In this document: positions 7,440 to 14,671 of the stretch, in pieces | Layout of the letters: every line of letters begins with the position of its first letter | Numbering within the stretch: the stretch's first letter is position 1 | Assembly (NCBI GenBank): GCA_002394125.1 | Contig: DGSY01000134.1 | Location: 1-32,540, forward strand | Length of the DNA: 32,540 nucleotides | DNA from: Ruminococcus sp. UBA4350 | GTDB taxonomy: Bacteria > Bacillota > Clostridia > Oscillospirales > Ruminococcaceae | Direction of reading: 5' to 3' | Notes under the pieces: model-generated | The model's database searches: none | The model's input: the letters and a program-made list of their open reading frames with translations, nothing else | Told to the model about the DNA's origin: nothing | Translations under genes and position numbers: made by a program

Positions 7440-8911
7440 TATTTCCAGCCGTTGTCGCTGTCGCCGGCGCTCTCAGCAAGATCATCGAAATTGAATTCGC
7501 TCTTGCCGACCTTCTCAAAGGACTTGGATGCGACCTCGTCAAAGCTCTCGAAGGTCGGAACGCTGTCATCATCACCGACAGTATTGCGCGCTTCGGAAAT
7601 GACATTCTTTGCCTCGCTCAGACGGCTGCCCGCCTGACCGGTGAGATTTTCGAGAACGAGAGAGATCTCGTTGAATTTCTTGGAGACGCTGTCGATCTCG
7701 CTGCGGAGCAGTGCGCGGACTGTTCTTGCAGTCTCGGTCGTGGTCTTCTTACGCTTTTCTGCTTCCTCGATCGAGGAGCGGACAGACTGCTCTGCATCTG
7801 CGACGATCTTGATCGCCTGTGCATCCGCATCGTTCAGCTTCTTCTCAGCCTCAGCGTTGGCATTGCTGATCGTCTCATCCGCCTGCTTGTTGGCATTGGC
7901 GATCGTCTGCTCAGCCTGTGCATTCGCATCGCTGATGGTCTTTTCGGCCTGTGCATTTGCATCGGAAACGGTCTTGTTTGCCTTTTCCTCGGCATCTCTC
8001 GTGATCGACGCCGCCTTCTTATTCGCCTCGGAAGCGACCTTCTTCGCGGTCATCTGTGCTTCCATGAAGAGCGCACTCATATCAAAGCCGGTATCCGCGC
8101 TGTTCTCCTTGAGATCAGCATTTTCGGTGCGGAGCTTTTCGATCTCACGATCCTTTTCAGCAAGGCTTGCGCTTTGCTCGGAGATCGTTGCCTCATATTC
8201 CGCAAGCTTCTGGAGATCAGCCTCATTCGAGAGACCAGCCTGCTCCTGGATCATCGCATTCTTCGCTTCCAGTTCGGAATTCAGGCTAGCGATCTCAGCA
8301 TCGGATTTTTCAGCCTTATCCTGCAAAACAGCGAGCTGCTGTGCTGCTTCTGCAAGCTTGCCCTGAAGCTCTGCCAGCTGTGCAGCAGCCGCCTCATTGC
8401 CCGCGCCGTTCATTGCCTGAGCAGCAGCCGCAGCGAGATCCTGACGGAGCGTTTCGTTATCCTCATTCAGCGTTGTGAGACGGCTTTCGAGCTCAGTGAT
8501 CTTATTGTTCAGCTCGTTCTGCTCCTCCTGTGCAAGCTGGAGCTCAGCCTGTGCGGAGGCCAGATCTGCCTTGGCATCGGTCGCCTCCTGCTTTGCTGCA
8601 TTCAGCACTTCCTCGGAGACACCGCCGCCTGCGCCGTCGATGACCGGTCTGTTCTTCAGCTCCTCCTGTGCGGCACGGAGCTGATTCTTGGTCGTGCCGA
8701 GCTCACCGCGGAGACGGGTCAGCTCTGACTCATATTCTGCCTTCATTGCGTCATTGACGCCGCCGCCGGAAGCCGCCTTCTTTTTCAGTTCATCGCGTTC
8801 TTCCTGCAATGCATAGATTTGAGAATTCAGTTCATCGACGTAAGCTAAGACATCTTCCTTGACGAAACCGCCGCCAATTTTCGTAGTGCGCAAAATATTT
8901 TGCTGTTCCAT
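7439..8911 (-). CDS. DivIVA-like coiled-coil protein
   Basis: The 490-residue product has a short DivIVA/GpsB-type N-terminus (about residues 9-40, GGGFVKEDVLAYVDELNSQI), the part that binds curved or negatively charged membrane in this family. A very long Ala/Glu/Gln/Leu-rich coiled coil follows (about 40-300), then six 11-residue repeats (313-378) and a C-terminal region with SIEEAEKRKKTTTETARTVRALLRSEID, and finally an acidic tail. It is much longer than B. subtilis DivIVA. I chose the ATG at 8911 because GGAG lies 7 nt upstream and the DivIVA motif begins there; the upstream in-frame ATG at 9025 would add a low-quality extension. It lies next to ftsZ, which fits a role in organising the septum or pole. 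It has its own promoter. Confidence 0.87.
   Translation of the reverse strand: MEQQNILRTTKIGGGFVKEDVLAYVDELNSQIYALQEERDELKKKAASGGGVNDAMKAEYESELTRLRGELGTTKNQLRAAQEELKNRPVIDGAGGGVSEEVLNAAKQEATDAKADLASAQAELQLAQEEQNELNNKITELESRLTTLNEDNETLRQDLAAAAAQAMNGAGNEAAAAQLAELQGKLAEAAQQLAVLQDKAEKSDAEIASLNSELEAKNAMIQEQAGLSNEADLQKLAEYEATISEQSASLAEKDREIEKLRTENADLKENSADTGFDMSALFMEAQMTAKKVASEANKKAASITRDAEEKANKTVSDANAQAEKTISDANAQAEQTIANANKQADETISNANAEAEKKLNDADAQAIKIVADAEQSVRSSIEEAEKRKKTTTETARTVRALLRSEIDSVSKKFNEISLVLENLTGQAGSRLSEAKNVISEARNTVGDDDSVPTFESFDEVASKSFEKVGKSEFNFDDLAESAGDSDNGWK
7778..7975 (-). repeat. six tandem 33-bp (11-residue) repeats in the divIVA-like gene
   Basis: Residues 313-378 form six consecutive 11-residue units of the type KTISDANAQAE. 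The first four are nearly identical, and the last two (KKLNDADAQAI, KIVADAEQSVR) are diverged. A hendecad period favours a straight or slightly right-handed coiled coil rather than the usual heptad supercoil. Confidence 0.85.
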
Positions 8912-9038
8912 AGTAACGCTCCAATCCTCCGCAAAAAATGAATGATAGCACAAGCGGGAGGCACCGCGGCTCGGTGCTGTTCGCGGATGCAGCACACTGC
9001 CGGTCAAACGATGCACTTTACCCATAAGTACATATTAT

Positions 9039-9067
9039 ATGATATCATATTTTCGGCGTTTTTTCAA
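9039..9067 (-). promoter_or_regulatory. sigma-A promoter for the divIVA-like gene
   Basis: On the minus strand TTGAAA (9062-9067) and TATCAT (9039-9044) are 17 bp apart in an AT-rich patch. The start would give a leader of about 120 nt that contains a GCACCG/CGGTGC hairpin. In the 333-bp gap to ftsZ I see only this promoter, an AT-rich stretch without motifs, and the ftsZ terminator. Confidence 0.75.
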
Positions 9068-9189
9068 GGCACAGACTGTAGAAATATCAACCAATTATTT
9101 GTGCAGGTTTACCATATATAGAAATCAATTCTCGGAACAATCGACGAAAACGCAGTCAAAAAACACAATTTAACAGTCTTTTCCGAACA

Positions 9190-9230
9190 TTGACAAAAAC
9201 AGGCGGCAGACCGTTTTGCAGTCTGCCGCC
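9190..9230 (-). terminator. strong intrinsic terminator after ftsZ
   Basis: On the minus strand a perfect 10-bp GC-rich stem (GGCGGCAGAC at 9230-9221 paired with GTCTGCCGCC at 9211-9202) with a 9-nt loop is followed by TGTTTTTGTC. It lies 14 nt after the ftsZ stop and closes the division cluster transcript. Confidence 0.93.
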
Positions 9231-9244
9231 GTGTGAATAATTAT

Positions 9245-10408
9245 TTATTTCTTTTCAAGGATCTTGAAGATATCGGAAAGCTCATCGTCATCGTCGAGCC
9301 GCGGGATCGCGGAGGACGGACGTTTCTGTGCAGGCTTTCTCGGCTCGACCGGAACAAAGCTGTCCGCGAGCGGATTCTTGACCTCGATCGGCTGTGTCTT
9401 GGGAGCCGGCGCCTCAGCGGGGATCGGCACATCCTCGATCGCCGGAGCCTTGTCCTCGTAGCCCGCAGCGATGACGGTAATGACCATCTCGTCGCTCATA
9501 TCCTCCTTGAACGCCGTGCCGAGGATGACCTCGACGCCCGGAGCGGCATTCTCGGTGATCTTCTGTGTTGCGGAATCGACCTCGGCGGAGAGCACATCCT
9601 CGCTCATCGCGATATTGATGAGCAGTCGCTTTGCACCGTTGATCGAGGTCTCAAGCAGCGGGCTGGAGATAACGGCGCTTGCCGCCTCGTCCGCCTTGTT
9701 CTTGCCTGCGCCGTGGCCGATCGCCATGTGTGCAAGACCCGCATTCTTCATGATCGTGGAAACATCGGCGAAATCCAAATTGATATAGCCGTCCTCGACG
9801 ATGAGGTCGGAGATCGACTTGACGCCGGTTTTCAGAACGTCATCCGCAAGAGCAAAGCTCTGACGCATGGTCAGCGGCTTGTCCACGCCGACGAGCAGAC
9901 GCTCATTCGGAATGATAACCAGCGAATCGACGTATTTTTTCAGTGTTTCGATGCCGCGCTCGGCCTGCGCCATTTTCTGCTCGCGCTCAAACGCGAACGG
10001 CTTCGTGACAACAGCGACCGTCAGGATTCCGAGCTCCTGCGCGATCTGTGCAACGACCGGTGCCGCACCGGTTCCGGTGCCGCCGCCCATGCCTGCGGTA
10101 ATGAAGATCATATCCGCGCCCTTGAGTGCATTGCTGATCTCGTCACGGTTCTCCTCCGCAGACTGTCTGCCGACCTCCGGTCTGTTTCCGGCGCCGCGGC
10201 CCTTGGTCAGCTTTGCGCCGATCTGGATCTTCGTGATCGCCTTGGAATTCAGCAGTGCCTTCGCATCGGTATTCACAGCGATATATTCAATGTTTTTAAC
10301 ATCCGCCTGAACCATGCAGTCCAGCGCGTTTCCGCCGCCGCCGCCGACACCGACGACTTTGATATTTACCTGCGGATCCAGTGAATCTTCGTATACAAAA
10401 TCAGTCAT
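9245..10408 (-). CDS. ftsZ: cell division protein FtsZ
   Basis: This tubulin-like GTPase polymerises into the Z-ring at midcell. The 387-residue product has the N-terminal GVGGGGGNALD nucleotide-binding loop (about 20-30), the tubulin signature GGGTGTG (108-114), and the T7 synergy-loop region DLIVEDGYINLDFADV that completes the GTPase site of the next subunit. After about residue 325 comes a variable Pro/Ala-rich linker. The C-terminal peptide reads DDDDELSDIFKILEKK, which keeps the DIxxxL spacing but lacks the usual Pro-Phe core. I chose the ATG at 10408 because GGAGG lies 8 nt upstream; the alternative ATG at 10423 overlaps that site. It has its own promoter and a strong terminator, so it can be expressed separately from the upstream wall genes. 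Confidence 0.98.
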   Translation of the reverse strand: MTDFVYEDSLDPQVNIKVVGVGGGGGNALDCMVQADVKNIEYIAVNTDAKALLNSKAITKIQIGAKLTKGRGAGNRPEVGRQSAEENRDEISNALKGADMIFITAGMGGGTGTGAAPVVAQIAQELGILTVAVVTKPFAFEREQKMAQAERGIETLKKYVDSLVIIPNERLLVGVDKPLTMRQSFALADDVLKTGVKSISDLIVEDGYINLDFADVSTIMKNAGLAHMAIGHGAGKNKADEAASAVISSPLLETSINGAKRLLINIAMSEDVLSAEVDSATQKITENAAPGVEVILGTAFKEDMSDEMVITVIAAGYEDKAPAIEDVPIPAEAPAPKTQPIEVKNPLADSFVPVEPRKPAQKRPSSAIPRLDDDDELSDIFKILEKK

Positions 10409-10475
10409 CCAAAGTTCCTCCATTTCGACAGCCCGTGGGTTCCGGACAGCAGAGCCGTCTGCAAACATATACTAC

Positions 10476-10504
10476 ATTTTATCATAGATTCCGGAAGAAT
10501 GCAA
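10476..10504 (-). promoter_or_regulatory. sigma-A promoter for ftsZ
   Basis: On the minus strand TTGCAT (10499-10504) and TAAAAT (10476-10481) are 17 bp apart, downstream of the ftsQ stop. The predicted leader is about 60 nt. No terminator separates ftsQ from ftsZ, so readthrough from the dcw transcript is also expected. Confidence 0.75.
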
Positions 10505-10559
10505 GGGCATTTTTGCAATTTGTACTAAATCACGAATCCGGAATTTATTTGATTGAAAA

Positions 10560-11417
10560 TTATGGCAATTCTGATATAATTTTGCGCTTCTCAGCGTTCG
10601 TATCCTCGTTCTTATCATTCGTTCCGGGCATCGTGAGAGAGTCATCCGCAATGACCGAAATCTGATTGTTTCCGATCATCGTCAGGCGGTATTTTTTCTC
10701 CGGATTGAGCTGCTCAATCGTCTTTGCAGCAAGCCGCAGCTTGTAGTCCGCGTCGCTGCTCGAACCCATATTGAATACGATATTGTCCCCGAAATAGACA
10801 AGAATATCACTCTGCTCCGCCATGTCGATCGCCCAGATCATTTTGTTTCCGCTGCGCGAAACAGCCTGCGTCAGTGTTTTGAGGATCGTGTCGCGCTTCT
10901 CGTCCTCGGAGCGCAGCACCATGCCGATCGAGCCCTCCGCCGGATTGTAGCCGTAGATGATGATGAGTCCCTCACGCGGATCGCCCTTCAGCTCCTCCAG
11001 TACGCGGTTTGATTCGCTGACGAGCAGATAGCCGTAGCTCTGCGAAATATTTGCGACCGGCACGGCCTTCTGCACGGTGATCTCCGCCGTAGACGGAAAC
11101 ACCTTGCGCACCGTGACCTTTTCCGCATAGACGACATTTGCACGGATGGTCTCCGCCGCGACTGCCGTATCCAGCCGGACGAGATTGTCCTGCATCCGGA
11201 TGCCGCTCAGCTCGATGATCTTTTCATCGGGCGTGTCGGTCTCGTTGATGACAACGATGTCTCTGACGTTGAAGAACAGCGTCATCGAAAGCGCACCGCC
11301 GATCGCCAGAACAAGCAGAATCACAAGCAGGATATACGCGGTGTGACGGCGGTTTCTGCGCCGTTTCCGCTTGCTGCTTCTCTGCCGTCTGACATTCGTT
11401 TTGACAACATCCTGCAT
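10560..11417 (-). CDS. ftsQ: cell division protein FtsQ/DivIB
   Basis: This is a bitopic membrane protein of the divisome that bridges FtsL and DivIC and controls septal peptidoglycan synthesis. The 285-residue product has a very basic cytoplasmic N-terminus (about residues 8-26, Arg/Lys-rich), one transmembrane segment (about 27-50) and an extracytoplasmic POTRA domain (FNVRDIVVINETD... to VQKAVPVA, about 50-120), followed by the beta domain. The C-terminal 25 residues are charged and probably disordered. The ATG follows GGAAGGGGGTG. The gene follows murA after an unusual 226-bp gap and precedes ftsZ. Confidence 0.92.
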   Translation of the reverse strand: MQDVVKTNVRRQRSSKRKRRRNRRHTAYILLVILLVLAIGGALSMTLFFNVRDIVVINETDTPDEKIIELSGIRMQDNLVRLDTAVAAETIRANVVYAEKVTVRKVFPSTAEITVQKAVPVANISQSYGYLLVSESNRVLEELKGDPREGLIIIYGYNPAEGSIGMVLRSEDEKRDTILKTLTQAVSRSGNKMIWAIDMAEQSDILVYFGDNIVFNMGSSSDADYKLRLAAKTIEQLNPEKKYRLTMIGNNQISVIADDSLTMPGTNDKNEDTNAEKRKIISELP

Positions 11418-11465
11418 CCGCTGACACCCCCTTCCTGTTCAATAAGACGATATTGCGTAAAATGC

Positions 11466-11610
11466 TGTGGAAAACCGGAGGTTAAAAGCCCGCCGATTTC
11501 CCACAATTTCCACAGAGTTTTCAACACTTCAATGCCGAATCTACGCGAAAACCGGCCGTTTTCCCCACTTTGAAACGGAGTTTTTCACCAATTCCACAAA
11601 GTTTTCAACA
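11466..11610. promoter_or_regulatory. cluster of DnaA-box-like sequences between murA and ftsQ
   Basis: This gap contains TTTTCCACA (minus strand, 11466-11474), ATTTCCACA (11506-11514), two TTTTCAACA copies (11518-11526 and 11602-11610), TTTTCACCA (from 11582) and ATTCCACAA (from 11591). A 19-bp segment, from TTCCACA to TTTTCAACA, occurs twice (11508-11526 and 11592-11610) with one mismatch. These resemble the degenerate boxes around DnaA boxes (TTATCCACA) of Gram-positive origins, but none matches the consensus exactly. A GAAAAC/GTTTTC hairpin lies between the repeats (11547-11563). Whether DnaA or another protein binds is unknown. Confidence 0.4.
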
Positions 11611-11643
11611 ATCAACGGATCTCAGACCGGTTTTCTCCTGCTC

Positions 11644-12912
11644 TCAGGCAGAAAAACTGCCGCGTTCGGCATCTGCACCAAGGCTGTTGAAAACCGCTGC
11701 AAAATCCTCATAGCCGCGGTCGATATGATGCAGCCCCCGGATGACGGTCTCTCCGTCCGCGCCGGCTGCCGCAGCAGCCAGTGCCGCGCCGCCCCGCAGG
11801 TCGGGCGCCGTCACGACTGCACCGTGCAGCTTCGGCACGCCTGTGATGACTGCGGTATGGCCTGTGACGCGGATATCCGCGCCCATGCGCATCAGCTCGC
11901 CCAGATGCTTGAACCGGCTCTCGAAGATCGTTTCCTCGATCATGCCGGTTCCCTTTGCGGTACACAGGACCGCAGAGATCAGCGCCTGCGCGTCGGTCGG
12001 AAATCCCGGATACGGCATTGTCCGTATGTAGCGGATATTCCGGAGCCCGCCGCTGCGGTCAAGAAAGATCCGGCTGCCGCAGATGCCGATCCGGCAGCCC
12101 GCCTGCTCCAGTACGGACAGACAGCTTTTCAGATGCGCCGGCTCCGCATCGCTGATGCAGACCGCGCCGCCGGCCGCAGCACCGGCGCAGAGATATGTCA
12201 TCGCTGCGATCCGGTCGGGCATGACGCGGTATTCCGTTCCGGTCAGCGGCCTGCCGCCCTGTACGGTCACAGTCTGCGTTCCTGCGCCGCGAATCTCCGC
12301 GCCGCACTGATTCAGATACTGCGCAAGATCTGCGATCTCCGGCTCACAGGCCGCATTGGTTACAACTGTTTCACCCTCGGCACAAACGGCCGCCATGATG
12401 ATATTTTCCGTCACGCCGACCGACGGGATCGGCAGGTGGATATGCGCACCGGTCAAGCGTTCGGCTCTGCAAAGGATCCGTCCGCCTTCTTCGCGGATCG
12501 TAACGCCCATTTTCCGCATCGCTTCCAGATGCAGGTCGATCGGACGCGGGCCGAGCTCACATCCGCCCGGCATGGTCAGAATGCACTGCTTCGTGCTGCC
12601 GAGGATCGGCCCCAGAAACATGATCGAGGAACGCATCGCACGCATATCCGCATCGGGGATCTCGCAGGCATCGAGTCCGTTCTGGACGATCCGGACGGTC
12701 TGCCCCTCTGCCGTACAGCGGCAGCCCAGCCGGTTCAGAATCCGGCTTGCCGCATAAACATCCGTCAGCTGCGGAACATTCGTCAGAATCGTCTCGCCTC
12801 TGCATACCAGCGCTGAGGCCATCAGCGGCAGTGCGCTGTTTTTTGCACCCTGTACGGAGATCTCACCGCGCAGCGGTCTGCCGCCGCGGATCCGCAATAC
12901 CTCCTCTGTCAT
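11644..12912 (-). CDS. murA: UDP-N-acetylglucosamine 1-carboxyvinyltransferase MurA
   Basis: This cytosolic enzyme transfers enolpyruvate from PEP to UDP-GlcNAc, the first committed step of peptidoglycan synthesis. The 422-residue product has the family length and shows the substrate-binding GAKNSALP block (Lys24, Asn25), the catalytic cysteine loop MPGGCELGPRPIDLH (Cys118, the fosfomycin target), PSVGVTENIIMAA, and the FPTDAQA loop. The presence of Cys rather than Asp predicts fosfomycin sensitivity of this copy. The ATG follows GAGGTG at about 9-nt spacing. It lies 85 nt downstream of murG. Clostridia often carry two MurA paralogues; only one is visible here. Confidence 0.97.
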   Translation of the reverse strand: MTEEVLRIRGGRPLRGEISVQGAKNSALPLMASALVCRGETILTNVPQLTDVYAASRILNRLGCRCTAEGQTVRIVQNGLDACEIPDADMRAMRSSIMFLGPILGSTKQCILTMPGGCELGPRPIDLHLEAMRKMGVTIREEGGRILCRAERLTGAHIHLPIPSVGVTENIIMAAVCAEGETVVTNAACEPEIADLAQYLNQCGAEIRGAGTQTVTVQGGRPLTGTEYRVMPDRIAAMTYLCAGAAAGGAVCISDAEPAHLKSCLSVLEQAGCRIGICGSRIFLDRSGGLRNIRYIRTMPYPGFPTDAQALISAVLCTAKGTGMIEETIFESRFKHLGELMRMGADIRVTGHTAVITGVPKLHGAVVTAPDLRGGAALAAAAAGADGETVIRGLHHIDRGYEDFAAVFNSLGADAERGSFSA

Positions 12913-12997
12913 TTTGCATCACCTCAAATATTCCGGCATTCGCCTTGATGTCTTATCGTATGCAAAAAGGGCGAATTCTGTGCTGACCTGACGATTT

Positions 12998-14128
12998 TCA
13001 GATATTTGAGGCATTTTGCAGGATGCCGCTGATCGTATTCCAGATACGGTCGGGCGTATCTGTCAGGAACAGTGCGCCTGCGCGCTGATGCATCGCCTGC
13101 CGCTTTTCCGGATCATGATACAGCGATTCGATATGCTGATACAGCACATCCGCCGTCAGATCCTTCTGCTCAATAACGATCGCAGCACCGGCCTTGCCCA
13201 GCACCATCGCATTGTGATACTGGTGGTTTTCCGCAGCGGTCGGATACGGGATCAGGATCGAAGCCCGTCCGATCGCCTCCAGCTCGCAGAGCGTCGATGC
13301 ACCTGCGCGGCTGATGACCAGATCCGCCGCTGCAAGGCAGATGTCCATATCGTGGATGTACTCCGTGACGCGCAGCCGCGGATCATCTGCGATGCCGCGG
13401 GTCTGAAGCTCGTCCGGAACGGTATTTCTGCCGAATTTTCCGTATGCGTGGATATGCCGGATATCCATATCCGACTGCAAATGCCGCTGCATGATCTCCG
13501 GCATCAGATCATTCAGGCATTTTGCGCCCTGACTGCCGCCGAAGGAGACAATGAGCATACTGTCCCCGACGCCGAGCTGCCGTCTTGCGGATTCGCGGTT
13601 TTTGCGCGTCATGCCGCTGCGGACGGGCAGTCCGGTCATGACGGTCTTTGCCGATGCCGGAAACAGATCCTTCGCAGCCTCGAAGGTCATCATGACCGCA
13701 GAGGCTCTGCGCGAAAGCAGCTTGTTCGTCACGCCGGGATATGCATTCTGCTCGTGGACCGCCGTCGGGACGCCGAGCCACTGTGCCGCATTCAGCACCG
13801 GTGCAGAGGCATAGCCGCCGGTACCGATGACCAGATCCGGCATGAAATTCTTGACGATGGTGAAGGCATGGTTTCCGCCGGAAACAGCATAGCCGATCGC
13901 CTTGAAATTCCGCAGGATATTCTCCGGGCTCAGGCTCCGCTGAAAACCCGCCGCATTGACGTGCTCCATTTTGTAGCCTGCTTTCGGGACAAGCTCCGCT
14001 TCCATGCCGTCCGGTGTGCCGACAAACAGGATATCTGCATCGGGTACATGAGACCGGATGATCTCGGCAATCGCCAGCGCCGGATTGATATGTCCGCCGG
14101 TGCCGCCGCAGGCAATCATAATTTTCAT
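12998..14128 (-). CDS. murG: lipid II synthase MurG
   Basis: This peripheral membrane GT28 glycosyltransferase adds GlcNAc from UDP-GlcNAc to lipid I, giving lipid II. The 376-residue product begins with the glycine-rich GGTGGHINPALA loop (about 8-19), followed by GTGGYASAPV and HEQNAYPG in the N-terminal domain, then SFGGSQGAKCLN and the nucleotide-sugar motif SRAGASTLCELEAIG with ENHQYHNA in the C-terminal domain. All key family blocks are present. The ATG follows AAGGAG at 6-nt spacing. It follows a NUDIX gene that interrupts the usual ftsW-murG pair. Confidence 0.97.
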   Translation of the reverse strand: MKIMIACGGTGGHINPALAIAEIIRSHVPDADILFVGTPDGMEAELVPKAGYKMEHVNAAGFQRSLSPENILRNFKAIGYAVSGGNHAFTIVKNFMPDLVIGTGGYASAPVLNAAQWLGVPTAVHEQNAYPGVTNKLLSRRASAVMMTFEAAKDLFPASAKTVMTGLPVRSGMTRKNRESARRQLGVGDSMLIVSFGGSQGAKCLNDLMPEIMQRHLQSDMDIRHIHAYGKFGRNTVPDELQTRGIADDPRLRVTEYIHDMDICLAAADLVISRAGASTLCELEAIGRASILIPYPTAAENHQYHNAMVLGKAGAAIVIEQKDLTADVLYQHIESLYHDPEKRQAMHQRAGALFLTDTPDRIWNTISGILQNASNI

Positions 14129-14149
14129 AACCTACTCCTTTTGCTTTTT

Positions 14150-14647
14150 CTATTCAAACAGTGCGCCGAAATAGGAAAGGATCATCGCATTGTGATGCGG
14201 GATCGTCCGGCCTGTCCGCATGAGTTCGCGGTATTCCGCCGGAGTCACCCAGCGGTAGGCGTCGGTCTCGCCCGGCTGCAAAATGACCGAATCCTCGGGA
14301 ACGTCCTTATGTATTCTGAAAAACCGGTGGATATAGCTGCTGCGCCGGCAGCTCCCGCAGTCGGAAAGCTCCGCCGCCGATGCAGTGATGCCTGTCTCCT
14401 CACGCAGCTCGCGCAGTGCGCCCTCCGCCGCAGTTTCTCCGGACTGCACACAGCCGCCGGTGATCTCCCAGCGGCCGGCATAATTTTTCTCCGGCGCCCG
14501 TTTTGTAATGAGAAAGCGCCCGTCGCTCCGCACTGTCATGATGCTGACGAGCATCAGGTAATACCCGTGCGGGACCGGTGTCCCGCGCAGAACCGTTCCG
14601 CCCGTCGGCTCGCCGTTTTCGTTGTAAAGATCCAGTATTTCCGTCAT
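14150..14647 (-). CDS. NUDIX hydrolase (YfcD/isopentenyl-PP isomerase-like subgroup)
   Basis: This 165-residue cytosolic protein has a complete NUDIX box, GCVQSGETAAEGALRELREETGI, matching G-x5-E-x7-REUxEExGU. The N-terminal ILDLYNENGEPTG and the ITKRAPEKNYAGRWEITGG block resemble the YfcD-like subgroup within the isopentenyl diphosphate isomerase superfamily, whose substrates are mostly unknown. I chose the ATG at 14647 because AGGGG lies 5 nt upstream; a GTG at 14671, adjoining the ftsW stop, lacks a ribosome site. The gene sits between ftsW and murG, where division clusters do not usually carry a NUDIX gene. Hydrolysis of a nucleotide or of a diphosphate linked to wall or isoprenoid metabolism is possible but unsupported. 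Confidence 0.88.
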   Translation of the reverse strand: MTEILDLYNENGEPTGGTVLRGTPVPHGYYLMLVSIMTVRSDGRFLITKRAPEKNYAGRWEITGGCVQSGETAAEGALRELREETGITASAAELSDCGSCRRSSYIHRFFRIHKDVPEDSVILQPGETDAYRWVTPAEYRELMRTGRTIPHHNAMILSYFGALFE

Positions 14648-14671
14648 GTCTGCCCCTGCCCTTCCGGACAC

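Noticed and set aside
8912..9025. Upstream start (ATG at 9025) for the divIVA-like gene
   Set aside because: The extra 38 residues resemble no DivIVA N-terminus, and the ATG at 8911 has a good ribosome site right before the conserved motif.
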